Of a stretch of 64,000 bases of DNA, positions 9,003 to 17,464 are shown piece after piece. The stretch is from Igneacidithiobacillus copahuensis (lineage in GTDB: Bacteria > Pseudomonadota > Gammaproteobacteria > Acidithiobacillales > Acidithiobacillaceae). The notes under the pieces were generated by a model. The model did no database searches, was not told the DNA's origin, and saw nothing but the letters and a program-made list of their open reading frames with translations. How positions within the stretch are numbered: the stretch's first letter is position 1; each line of letters begins with the position of its first letter. Made by a program: the position numbers and the translations under genes. Location of the stretch: NCBI RefSeq assembly GCF_018854015.1, contig NZ_JAAXYO010000036.1, forward strand, positions 1 through 64,000, written 5' to 3'.

Positions 9003-9364
9003 GGGCTGGGCACCTGAAAGGCATCACGAATCCACTCGCCCTCTTCCTCGCCATCAAAGCTCACGACATCGAAGCGACAGGGCCAGGACTGATATTGGAC
9101 ATGGCGCAACAGAAAAAATTGGGCGGCGCGGATGATCCGTTGTTGTTTGCGCGGTCCGATGCTGGCGGCAGCGTTCCCCTGGCGGTCGTGGCTGCGGCTG
9201 CGGACCTCGATAAAGACGAGACTGTCCCGGTCCTGGGCAATGAGGTCGATCTCGCCAAGGCGGCAGCGAAAGTTGCGCTCCAGCACGCGCATTCCTCGTT
9301 CACGCAACAGCCCCTGCGCGCGATCTTCATGCCACTGGCCAATGCGCTGCGTGGGAGAAGGCAT
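8999..9364 (-). CDS. yraN: YraN family protein (UPF0102, predicted endonuclease fold)
   Basis: A 121-residue protein of the YraN family, which has a restriction-endonuclease-like fold but no settled function. The conserved core is GEIDLIAQD...LVFIEVRSRS, carrying the acidic and ExK-type residues of that fold. The start at 9364 is chosen because the protein then begins just before the conserved helix (GQWHEDRAQGLLRERG), and lies 2 bases after the lpoA stop. An ATG at 9565 would run back into lpoA. It overlaps the next gene by four bases. The lpoA-yraN-SIS order is conserved in many proteobacteria. Confidence 0.85.
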   Translation of the reverse strand: MPSPTQRIGQWHEDRAQGLLRERGMRVLERNFRCRLGEIDLIAQDRDSLVFIEVRSRSHDRQGNAAASIGPRKQQRIIRAAQFFLLRHVQYQSWPCRFDVVSFDGEEEGEWIRDAFQVPSP

Positions 9365-9366
9365 CG

Positions 9367-11190
9367 TCAGGGCCTCGGCAACTGCGGCAAGACCTGCAGG
9401 GTACCATTCTGCCAGGTTACCCATTGCAGATGGCGTTGGCCGTGTCGCACCGGATCTGCGGCAATCCCCATCAACTGCCTGTTCTCCTGCTGGGCCGATG
9501 CCGTCGAGCCAAGGATCTTCGCCAGCAAGCCATAGGCCTCCACCCCGAGCCCCGCCATACGCCACTGTTGCGCCGTTGCCTGCGGCAGACTCTGCTTGAC
9601 TGCTTCGGCGGCAGGACCATTGGCCATCTGCGGGTCGAACACCCAGGGCATGCCCAGGGCATAGATCTTGGCGCCACTCAGTCCGCCAGAATTCTCACTG
9701 GTAAAAGTGGGAATGCCCGCCAAAAGGATCGGACCGGAACTCTGCGCGCGGATATCGCCAACGATCGTCGCTAGATTTTGCTCTGGCGCGACTAGGAAAA
9801 AGAAAGCCCTTTGTCCACTGACAGAGCCCAACGCCTCCCGCACAGCGCCTGCAGTATCGCCATTTCCCACTCGGTAGTGGGCGACGCCCGCAACGTCGCC
9901 ACCAAGCCGCTTCCAGTTTTCCAGAAAGGCCGCCTGCATGGCGGCCCCCTGGGCATCCAAAGGATACAGTACCGCGGCCTGGCGATAGCCGGCCTGAAAC
10001 GCATCTTCCGCGACGCGTCGGGCAACCACCTGCAAACTGATGTCAAAGTCGTAGATGCCTTTGCCAGGATCGCTGGCGACGTCGCCAAGCAGCAGGATGG
10101 GCGGATCCTGCGGGTGGCGCGCACCGAGCACGGCATTGATATCCTGTGGCAAAGCGGGACCGACAAAAGCCGCGCAGCCGGCCTGAACCCCCGCAGCATA
10201 CTGGGTAGCATTCAGTGCCGGGTCGCTGCTGTCACTTAGTTCGTGAATGGCTGACCCCGAGGCCTGCCGCGCCGCCACTTGCAGACCCGCCGTGAAGGCC
10301 AGGGTATCGTCGGCAAAGCGGCCCGTGGTGGGAAGCAGGGTGCAAATCGCACCCTTGGCTCCACTCGCTGGGGTTGCCGCTGCATGTTCGTAATGAATGT
10401 TGGGATGACCCGGGTGCGCCTGCAGCCAAGCGGCAAACGCTGCCGCACGGCTCGCGGGGTCGACATGTTCCCGAGCGATCAAGGCAAAGGCCAGCCATTC
10501 CTGTACGATCGGATCGCCGCTGCGCCCCTGCCAGTTTTTCAGTTTTGCCGAGCTTTGCGCATCCAATAGCGAATGAATATGCTGCCGGTTTTCCGCCTTG
10601 GCGGCACCAGAGAGAAGTGCATCCCGCTTCACCAGAAAATCGAGGGCCGTGAGATCGTGGTTTTCGCGCTGATAGATATCCGCCAGCTCTTTCATCGCGA
10701 TGGCCCGTTGCTCGGGAGAGACAGCACTGATGCTGAGGAGCTCGGCAAGGGCGCCGCGCGCCAGCTTGTCCTGCCCATCGCGCTGATAAGCCTGTGCCTG
10801 AATCCACAGTGCCTTGGCACGTTGGGACGGATCCTGACTCAGGCGCAGCACCTCGGCACTGAGCAGACTCGCCACCTGCGCGCGATTGCCATCCAAAGAA
10901 GCCTGCGCTGCCTTGAGCAGGTACTCGAGTTGTTTATCGGCCCCGCTCGCGGCAGCGGCCTGGATGTACTCCTTGGCAGCCGCAAGGTCCTTTCCTTCCG
11001 CCAGCAGGCGGTCAGCCTCTTGTGCCTGACTGATTTCCGTTGCCGCCGGCGTCACCGCCACCGGCGCGGGAGTGGGGGTTGGCGACGGTGAATGTGGCAT
11101 ACTGGCGCAAGCGCTCAACAACACGGTGAGAAGCGCCGTGCTTCCGAGGCGCCACGATGCGGGCGCGAAGAGTCTGGAGAGCTGCTGCAT
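9367..11190 (-). CDS. lpoA: Penicillin-binding protein activator LpoA/LppC family lipoprotein
   Basis: An outer-membrane lipoprotein of 607 residues. In E. coli LpoA reaches through the periplasm and activates PBP1A for peptidoglycan synthesis. The start at 11190 gives a lipoprotein signal ending in LSAC, a Pro/Thr linker, an N-terminal helical repeat (TPR-like) domain to about residue 260, and a C-terminal periplasmic-binding-protein-like domain with ILLAGIPTF and similar strands. It is the first gene of the minus-strand cluster and is divergent from rsmI with 49 bases between starts, which is the usual arrangement. The family call is secure; PBP1A activation is by analogy. Confidence 0.85.
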   Translation of the reverse strand: MQQLSRLFAPASWRLGSTALLTVLLSACASMPHSPSPTPTPAPVAVTPAATEISQAQEADRLLAEGKDLAAAKEYIQAAAASGADKQLEYLLKAAQASLDGNRAQVASLLSAEVLRLSQDPSQRAKALWIQAQAYQRDGQDKLARGALAELLSISAVSPEQRAIAMKELADIYQRENHDLTALDFLVKRDALLSGAAKAENRQHIHSLLDAQSSAKLKNWQGRSGDPIVQEWLAFALIAREHVDPASRAAAFAAWLQAHPGHPNIHYEHAAATPASGAKGAICTLLPTTGRFADDTLAFTAGLQVAARQASGSAIHELSDSSDPALNATQYAAGVQAGCAAFVGPALPQDINAVLGARHPQDPPILLLGDVASDPGKGIYDFDISLQVVARRVAEDAFQAGYRQAAVLYPLDAQGAAMQAAFLENWKRLGGDVAGVAHYRVGNGDTAGAVREALGSVSGQRAFFFLVAPEQNLATIVGDIRAQSSGPILLAGIPTFTSENSGGLSGAKIYALGMPWVFDPQMANGPAAEAVKQSLPQATAQQWRMAGLGVEAYGLLAKILGSTASAQQENRQLMGIAADPVRHGQRHLQWVTWQNGTLQVLPQLPRP

Positions 11191-11239
11191 GGGGCAAAGT
11201 GTAGGGAGAAGACCGCAGGTGCGCAATGAGAGGATGGAG

Positions 11240-12106
11240 ATGTCAATTGGACGAGAAAACTATCCCGGCCGCTTGGCAATCGTCGGTACGCCCATCGGCA
11301 ATCTGGAGGATCTCTCACCCCGGGCACGGCGAGTGCTCAGCGAGGCCGACCGGATCCTCGTCGAGGACCGCCGCCATGCCCAGCGCCTTTTTCAAAGCAT
11401 CGGTATCCAGCCGCGCACCGAACCGCTCCACGAGCACAACGAGCGCAGCCAGATCCCCCGCATCCTCGGCTACCTGCAGGCCGGCGAGCGCCTTGCCTTG
11501 ATTTCGGATGCCGGCATGCCGCTGATCTCCGACCCCGGCTACCCGCTGGTCCGCGAACTGCGCCGTGCCGGAGTTGCGATCACCGTCGTCCCCGGCCCCT
11601 CTGCGGCCCTGGCCGCCCTGGCCCTGGCCGGCCTGCCTACGGACCGCTTCTGCTTTGAGGGCTTTTTGCCAGCCAAAAGCGCGGCACGGCAGCAGCGCCT
11701 GCGCGAACTCGAGGCGGAAACTCGCAGCATGATCTTCTACGAAGCACCACACCGCATTTTGGCGACCCTGGAGGACATGATTGCGCTGCTGTCTGGCGCT
11801 CGCGGCGCCATTTTGGCCCGTGAAATCACCAAGTTGCACGAAGAAGCCATAGGCGAGAGCCTGGCAGCAATCCATGCCTCCCTGACTGCCTCCCCGGAGC
11901 GCCAACGCGGCGAGATGTGCCTGGTGCTCGCTGGCGCGCCAGAACGCGAAAGCGGCGAGGCAGACCTCGATCGCCTGCTCCGCCCATTGTTGCAGGAACT
12001 CCCCCTGGCGCAAGCCGTGCGACTTGCCGAGGCCCAAAGCGGCGCCCCCCACCGGCGCCTCTATCAGCGCGCCCTTGCCTTGACTTCCGCAGCGGAGTCG
12101 GATTAA
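11240..12106 (+). CDS. rsmI: 16S rRNA (cytidine-1402 2'-O)-methyltransferase
   Basis: Methylates the 2'-OH of C1402 in 16S rRNA using S-adenosylmethionine. The 288-residue chain carries the tetrapyrrole-methylase fold: LAIVGTPIGNLEDLSPRA at the N-terminus, LISDAGMPLISDPG and VVPGPSA in the cofactor site, and REITKLHEE further on. The start at 11240 follows a GAGAGG ribosome site by six bases; an ATG six bases earlier is also possible. Upstream in-frame ATGs would run into lpoA. It is divergent from lpoA and is followed by tRNA-Phe. Confidence 0.92.
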   Translation: MSIGRENYPGRLAIVGTPIGNLEDLSPRARRVLSEADRILVEDRRHAQRLFQSIGIQPRTEPLHEHNERSQIPRILGYLQAGERLALISDAGMPLISDPGYPLVRELRRAGVAITVVPGPSAALAALALAGLPTDRFCFEGFLPAKSAARQQRLRELEAETRSMIFYEAPHRILATLEDMIALLSGARGAILAREITKLHEEAIGESLAAIHASLTASPERQRGEMCLVLAGAPERESGEADLDRLLRPLLQELPLAQAVRLAEAQSGAPHRRLYQRALALTSAAESD

Positions 12107-12121
12107 ATCGCGACTCTCACA

Positions 12122-12197
<76 letters not shown>

Positions 12198-12265
12198 CCT
12201 CTCTGTAACCTACAATATCCCCGCACCCCGAAAAGCCTCCCCCGCCGACCGGCAGCCATCTTCTC

Positions 12266-12282
12266 TGGCATGGAACCTGCTT
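12266..12282 (+). promoter_or_regulatory. Candidate sigma-54 promoter for the flagellin gene
   Basis: TGGCATGGAACCTGCTT has GG and GC dinucleotides 10 bases apart, the spacing of -24/-12 sigma-54 promoters, and resembles the consensus TGGCACG-N4-TTGC. Flagellin genes in many bacteria use sigma-54 or sigma-28. No activator site was identified. The 195 bases between tRNA-Phe and flagellin otherwise hold only the two inverted repeats described here and in the next entry: CTGCTT-TTGTC-AAGCAG lies at 12277-12293. Confidence 0.4.
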
Positions 12283-12326
12283 TTGTCAAGCAGAAGACGA
12301 CTTGCCGGCGCTGAAATCGGCACTTT

Positions 12327-12345
12327 CTTGCCACGCGCTGGCAAG
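12327..12345. repeat. Inverted repeat in the flagellin leader
   Basis: CTTGCCA and TGGCAAG are exact reverse complements around CGCGC, 47 bases before the flagellin start. It could be a regulator-binding palindrome or a leader hairpin. Nothing in the sequence shows which. Confidence 0.5.
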
Positions 12346-12392
12346 ACCTCACCGTAGCTGCCGAAAAATTGACGAACTTGGGGGGTATTGAG

Positions 12393-14477
12393 GTGACAAT
12401 CGCTGGAATTGTGAACACTGACGTTTCTGCTCTACGGACAATAGACAGCCTGGGCAAGCTACGTTCAGGAACCAACACTTCTCTTGCGCAATTATCCACC
12501 GGCAAGCAGATCAATGGGCCGCAGGATAACCCAGCGGGTTACAGTATTTCTCAGCGAATGACGACGCAGATCGATGCCCTGCAGCAGAACATCGAAAATG
12601 CCAATCAGGCCAGCTCGGTCACACAAACGGCCATGGGGGCCATGACGAATCAGATCGCTATGCTACAGCAGATCCGTAGCATCGCTGTCCAGGCCGCCAA
12701 TGCCAGTAACACCACCAGTGATCGAGAGGCCTTGCAAGCTAGCGTCAGCCAATTGCTATCCCAACTGAACACCATCGCCGGGCAAACCCAGTTCAACGGA
12801 CAAGACCTCTTGACCGGAGCCTTTGCCGGGAAAAGTTTCCAGGTCGGTCCTAACGCCCACCAGATCATTCCTGTGAGTATCGCCGACACCCGAAGTGCGG
12901 CCATGGGGAATTATCCGGCGCAACCCTCTTCCGGTGCGGGGACCTATACCTTGAGCGGTGCCATTGCCAAGCAGGGCTTTGCCGTCGGCCAGGCCTTCAC
13001 CATCAGTGTCGGGGCACACAAAAGCTACGCCACGCTGTCTGGTGGGATCCTGATCGCCTCGGGAGGTACGCTCACGACAGTTTCTCCAGAGACAGTCGTG
13101 GGCCTGAATGAGGGTAGCGGCGCTCTCCTCAGCGCTACCACCCTTCTCAATCAGACTTACCCCATCGATAACAATACCAAATATGTGGTTTCCAGCGGTG
13201 CGACTATCCACTATGTCAGCGGTACTGTTATTTATCCCCACGGCAGCAGCAATCCCGGGATTAGCGAGACGACCAGTGGGACATATATAACGAGTGGGCA
13301 AGTGCTCGTAGCTCCGCCGACGTTATACCAACCGGGCGAAGTGGTCAGTGTGGTTCCATACCCGGCATCCGGAGCGACGGTACAAATCGTCTCCGGTGCG
13401 CCCGGATACATAGAAGCTTACGCCTCAACTGCCAATGCGGTGATGACCGCTTCAGGTGGGATCGTGTCGGGACGCGGTGGTGCTTATGCCACGTCCGGTG
13501 GCATCCTCCTCAACTCCAGCGCCGGTGAGGGAGACGGAAATTTCGTGCCCGCTCCTTCCAGCATCGAGATCCGCAGTGGGATCGGGGCAGCGAAGGTGAA
13601 CATTACTTCCCCGTCGGAATCTGCCGCATCCATTGCCCAATCGATCAATGCCGTCGCGGGGCAAACTGGAGTCAAGGCCCAGGCCAATACCAGCGTGATG
13701 TTTTCCGTAAGTTCTGGGTCCTACAGCTTTGTATTGAGTAATGGCAGCAAAAGTAATCCTGTTCATCAGGTCAATATTCAGGCAACGGTCAGCGGTGGGG
13801 GAGGCAATCCTCTCGACTTCAGTCAGTTGGTAGGCGCCATCAACCAAAAGACAGCAGTGACCGGCATCGCTGCGTCGACGGTGATGCGCGATGGCGTAGC
13901 GCGTTTGGTGCTGACGCAATCGCAGGGGGAGAATATCGTGATAGCCGGGGGAGCAACTACTGCCCAAGCTGGTCTGACAGCCGGCAGTACGGGTTCATTG
14001 CAGGCACTCAATGTCAGCGGCTATCCCGTGGGGAACCCGATCAACAGCAACTCGGGAGCCGCACTCATTCAGGGCGTAGTGCAGTTCGCCTCGCCGCAAT
14101 CCTATACGATCACCAATGCCCACATCCTTGGCTATTCCAGTCAGGCAACCGGGGTAGAACAAGGTGCCCTGTCTACCATCGACGTAGGGACGGCGGAGAA
14201 TGCGCAACGCAGCATCCTGACCATCGATCAAGCCATCCAGTACCTTACCGAGCAATCCGGTACCCTGGGCGCGGTTCAGACTCGCATACAGAAAAGCTCT
14301 TTGAATGCACAAACAGAAAATGCCAACCTCGAGTCCGCGAGGTCCGTGGTCGAGGACGCCAACCTGGCCAAGGCGACCTCCCAGCTGACCATGTATCAGA
14401 TCCTGCAAAAGGCGGGTATCTCCACATTGGTACAGGAAGGAAGCCTGCAGAAAGCCTATCTCAAGCTCCTGCCATAA
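12393..14477 (+). CDS. Flagellin, large with long variable central region
   Basis: The filament protein of the flagellum, 694 residues, much longer than a typical 270-500-residue flagellin. The N-terminal D0/D1 pattern is clear: GIVNTDVSALRTIDSL, LSTGKQINGPQDNPAGYSIS. The C-terminal pattern is also clear: TIDVGTAENAQRSILTIDQAI, LGAVQTRIQKSS, VEDANLAKATSQLTMYQILQKAG. Residues from about 170 to 560 are Ser/Thr/Gly-rich and not recognisable, as expected for the exposed D2/D3 part. The start is taken as GTG 12393 after a GGGGGG tract, which gives the usual short leader before NTDVSAL; TTG 12369 is the alternative. No other flagellar gene lies in the window. Confidence 0.88.
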   Translation: MTIAGIVNTDVSALRTIDSLGKLRSGTNTSLAQLSTGKQINGPQDNPAGYSISQRMTTQIDALQQNIENANQASSVTQTAMGAMTNQIAMLQQIRSIAVQAANASNTTSDREALQASVSQLLSQLNTIAGQTQFNGQDLLTGAFAGKSFQVGPNAHQIIPVSIADTRSAAMGNYPAQPSSGAGTYTLSGAIAKQGFAVGQAFTISVGAHKSYATLSGGILIASGGTLTTVSPETVVGLNEGSGALLSATTLLNQTYPIDNNTKYVVSSGATIHYVSGTVIYPHGSSNPGISETTSGTYITSGQVLVAPPTLYQPGEVVSVVPYPASGATVQIVSGAPGYIEAYASTANAVMTASGGIVSGRGGAYATSGGILLNSSAGEGDGNFVPAPSSIEIRSGIGAAKVNITSPSESAASIAQSINAVAGQTGVKAQANTSVMFSVSSGSYSFVLSNGSKSNPVHQVNIQATVSGGGGNPLDFSQLVGAINQKTAVTGIAASTVMRDGVARLVLTQSQGENIVIAGGATTAQAGLTAGSTGSLQALNVSGYPVGNPINSNSGAALIQGVVQFASPQSYTITNAHILGYSSQATGVEQGALSTIDVGTAENAQRSILTIDQAIQYLTEQSGTLGAVQTRIQKSSLNAQTENANLESARSVVEDANLAKATSQLTMYQILQKAGISTLVQEGSLQKAYLKLLP

Positions 14478-14500
14478 AGCGACACCGCACAACGCTTTGC

Positions 14501-15961
14501 TCAGCGCTTGAGCAGCGCCCCCAGTACGCCACGGATGATCTGCTGGCCCAACTGGCTGCCGATACTCCGTGCCGCACTTTTGAAAAATGCCTCGCCAATG
14601 GATTGGCGTCCGCTACTCCGCTCGCTCCTGGATGATCGATCATGTTCCGCCGCTGTGGGGACCCGTTCCGCGAGGCTCCGCTCGGCGCGCCGGGCCAGTT
14701 CTTCGTAGGCAGAATGACGATCCTGCGCCTGATCGTAGCGCCCGGCCAGGGGGGAACGCGCCAACAGGTCGCGCCGCTCCTCCTCGGTCAAGGGCCCGAT
14801 CCGCGAGCGTGGCGGAACGATCAGGGTACGCTCCACCGGCAACGGCCGTCCTTTATGATCCAGAGCAGAAACCAGCGCCTCGCCAATACCGAGATCCTTC
14901 AGGGTCACCGCAACATCGATTTGCGGATTACTGGGGAAGTTTTCCGCAGCGGTGAGAATGGCCTTGCGATCCTTGGGGGTGAAGGCGCGCAGGGCATGTT
15001 GCAACTTGAGACCCAGTTGCCCGAGGACATCGTCGGGCACATCCGTGGGGCTCTGGGTAACGAAGAACACGCCAACGCCCTTGGAACGGATGAGACGTAC
15101 CACCTGCTTGATCTTGTCCAGCAACGCACGCGGTGCATTGTCGAAGAGCAGGTGTGCCTCATCGAAGAAAAACACCAGCTTTGGCCGGTCGCTATCACCA
15201 GCCTCCGGCAATTGTTCAAACAGTTCAGCCAACAACCAGAGCAGGAAGGCACTGTAAAGCCGCGGCGCCTGACTATACAGCCGCGTCGCATCGAGCAGAC
15301 TGATCACGCCACGCCCGGAAAAATCGCGCCGCAGCAGATCGCTCAGCTCCAGCGCCGGCTCACCGAAAAATCCGTCACCGCCCTGCTCTTCCAGCACCAA
15401 CAAACGACGCTGGATCGCTGCGATACTGGCGGGGGCAAAGTTGCCATACGCCTGCGACAACTCAGCGCGGTTTTCGCTTATCCAGTTAAGCAGCGCACGC
15501 AGGTCCTTGAGATCCAGCAAGAGCAATCCCTGTTCATCCGCAATGCGAAACGCGGCATACAGAGCACCTTCCTGGGTATCGTTCAATTCCAACAGGCTGG
15601 CTAACAAGAGTGGCCCCATTTCCGAGACGGTCGTGCGGATCGGATGACCGCTCTTCCCAAACAGGTCCCAGAGCAATACTGGCGACGCCTCCGGACGGTA
15701 ATCGGGTACCGGGATTTTCTCGACGCGCTCCTGAATCTTGGGGTTGGGCTGCGCGGCCGCGGCCAACCCGGACAGGTCCCCCTTGATGTCCGCCGCGAAG
15801 ACCGGTACTCCAAGGCGAGAAAAGGCCTCCGCCAGAATCTGCAGGCTGACGGTCTTGCCGGTACCCGTCGCTCCAGCAATCAGCCCATGTCGGTTTCCCA
15901 TGCGCGCAAGCTGCAGCACGGGTTTGCCATTGGCACCGCCGACGAGTATCTCATCTGACAT
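14501..15961 (-). CDS. HerA-like ATPase of the DUF853/YjgR family
   Basis: A 486-residue FtsK/HerA-superfamily ATPase. Walker A is GATGTGKT at about residues 30-37 and Walker B is KLVFFFDEAHLLF near 275. The protein also shows the DIKGDLSGLA and FVTQSPTDVPDDVLGQLG patterns typical of DUF853. These proteins are common single genes in proteobacteria; the natural substrate is not established, though relatives translocate DNA. The C-terminal 60 residues are rich in Arg, Ser and Ala and look disordered. It converges on the flagellin gene with 23 bases between stops. The family is clear; the function is open. Confidence 0.85.
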   Translation of the reverse strand: MSDEILVGGANGKPVLQLARMGNRHGLIAGATGTGKTVSLQILAEAFSRLGVPVFAADIKGDLSGLAAAAQPNPKIQERVEKIPVPDYRPEASPVLLWDLFGKSGHPIRTTVSEMGPLLLASLLELNDTQEGALYAAFRIADEQGLLLLDLKDLRALLNWISENRAELSQAYGNFAPASIAAIQRRLLVLEEQGGDGFFGEPALELSDLLRRDFSGRGVISLLDATRLYSQAPRLYSAFLLWLLAELFEQLPEAGDSDRPKLVFFFDEAHLLFDNAPRALLDKIKQVVRLIRSKGVGVFFVTQSPTDVPDDVLGQLGLKLQHALRAFTPKDRKAILTAAENFPSNPQIDVAVTLKDLGIGEALVSALDHKGRPLPVERTLIVPPRSRIGPLTEEERRDLLARSPLAGRYDQAQDRHSAYEELARRAERSLAERVPTAAEHDRSSRSERSSGRQSIGEAFFKSAARSIGSQLGQQIIRGVLGALLKR

Positions 15962-16016
15962 CTTCGCCCCCTTTTTCTATCTGGATTCCGCCTGTGACGC
16001 TGAATGGCCAGCAATA

Positions 16017-16940
16017 CTACGATTGTGCACGTGAAACGATCTGCTCCATCTCCGAACGAACCGAGGTCGTGGCAGGAAGGACAATTTCGGCACTTTGAAA
16101 GCTCATCAATCCGAGTTCCATCTCCCGCCGCATCTGCTCTGGAGCGGTAAATTCTGCGAGCGTCTTCGCCTCGATACCGTGCTGCCGCAATTCTTGCGCC
16201 ACCGCTTCGGCGCGCGCCTTGGCCAGCGCAAGATTAAAGGCGCGATTACCCACGGTACTCGCCCGACCGATGACTACCACCTCCTTGCTTCCCCAGCTTT
16301 GTAGCGCCCAGATCGATGCTGACAGCCGTTCCTGTTGTGCCGGAGCAATAGTACTCAGCCCAATGGGAAAAAGGATCAGTGGCAGGCTTTGGGGCGGGGG
16401 AATTAGATGGATCTGCCAGCCCGGGTGATTGGCCTGCAACTGCAGATCCATGGCGTGCAAGGTGAGCACATTGGCGGGAACAGCAGGGGAGGGCAGTATG
16501 GTGATCCGTTTTTGCTCCGGATCCACATCCAGTACTTGCAGGGGAAGCGGAAAATCCCGCCGCAGCTGCTCGGTCATCTGACTGCGTTGCTGGCTCTGGG
16601 CGACTAAATCCGTGTTCGGCGCCACCGGAGCAGCCAGCACGGAACTTGCCGGGAGCGGTGCATGCCAGGAGGGGAGTTGCGTCAGTTGCAGAGCCACGGG
16701 ATGGTGCAGCTGACGCTGCAGCTGCTCCTCTGCCGTCGCTTGCAGGTTGGACTGCGGATCCTGGGTGACCACCGTGGCCTCGATCTGTACTGGCTGTCCT
16801 TTGGGAAAAGCCACAGTGAATTGTGCCAGGCGTCCATCGCCCTTTTCTTTGGCCACTGCTGCCAAAGTGCGGAGTTCTTTACTGGAGAGGGTGCTCATGG
16901 GCTCTGATCTGGAGAGTCGGTACTGGGAAAATCCTAGCAT
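16017..16940 (-). CDS. OmpA-domain protein without visible signal peptide
   Basis: About 307 residues, not a family I can name. The last third looks like an OmpA-type domain: FPIGLSTIAPAQQERL, VVVIGRASTVG and LALAKARAEAVAQELRQHGI. The middle has a stretch that might be BON-like or a wing of the same fold (ITILPSPAVPANVLTLHAMDLQ). Neither the ATG at 16940 nor the one at 16898 gives a signal peptide or membrane helix, which is odd for an OmpA domain. The 16940 start is preferred because GGTGA lies six bases before it; 16898 would begin MSTLSSKELRTLAAVAKE. It is transcribed on its own on the minus strand. Confidence 0.65.
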   Translation of the reverse strand: MLGFSQYRLSRSEPMSTLSSKELRTLAAVAKEKGDGRLAQFTVAFPKGQPVQIEATVVTQDPQSNLQATAEEQLQRQLHHPVALQLTQLPSWHAPLPASSVLAAPVAPNTDLVAQSQQRSQMTEQLRRDFPLPLQVLDVDPEQKRITILPSPAVPANVLTLHAMDLQLQANHPGWQIHLIPPPQSLPLILFPIGLSTIAPAQQERLSASIWALQSWGSKEVVVIGRASTVGNRAFNLALAKARAEAVAQELRQHGIEAKTLAEFTAPEQMRREMELGLMSFQSAEIVLPATTSVRSEMEQIVSRAQS

Positions 16941-17079
16941 GAGCACTCACCCGAATCACCAGAAAAAATGCGTCAATCTCTCCAACTTACGGGTGCGATC
17001 AGCAACTGCAAAACTCCCCGCGATTACCGAGCGCAGCAGCTCGTTTTCTCGCGTCGACTAGCGCACGGTATCTATGCGA

Positions 17080-17334
17080 CTAGTTCCCGTTAAGACTGTG
17101 CTCAATTTGCGGTAGCGCCGCGCCGACACCGGCGCCCGCAGCACCACCGACCGCTGCTCCGGCAGCGGGACTGCCGGCTACCGCAGCGCCAACCACCGCG
17201 CCACCCGCAGCACCAATCGCGCCACCACTCAAGGCTCGTTGTCCCGTCGGACTCATGTTGGCACAACCACCCAGCGCCAGCACGCAGACGACGACCGTCG
17301 CCACAGCTATTTTACGTGTATACAATGCGTTCAT
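17080..17334 (-). CDS. Glycine-zipper lipoprotein (YMGG-like)
   Basis: An 84-residue envelope protein. The signal ends in LGGC with Cys24 as the lipidation site. The rest is dominated by a glycine zipper (ALSGGAIGAAGGAVVGAAVAG and AGAAVGGAAGAGVGAAL at about 34-75) that probably packs as helical hairpins in or on the membrane. Similar small proteins are common in proteobacterial envelopes with no firm function. A perfect AAAGGAGGTGT ribosome site lies just upstream, so high expression is likely. The gene is divergent from ybiT, with about 130 bases between starts. Confidence 0.8.
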   Translation of the reverse strand: MNALYTRKIAVATVVVCVLALGGCANMSPTGQRALSGGAIGAAGGAVVGAAVAGSPAAGAAVGGAAGAGVGAALPQIEHSLNGN

Positions 17335-17464
17335 AAGTACACCTCCTTTGTAAGTTTAGTCCAACCGGGCCTCGTCTGCCTTCGGGCATGTCGGAGGTCC
17401 AGGTTCTCGCCCTTTCGATGCTATCATCCCGGCTTTCGCTCTCCTTAACCCCTTGGAGTCTGCC

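Noticed and set aside
14499..14513. GCTCA/TGAGC inverted repeat as terminator between flagellin and the HerA-like gene
   Set aside because: The stem is only five bases, overlaps the 3' end of the HerA-like gene and has no T-run.
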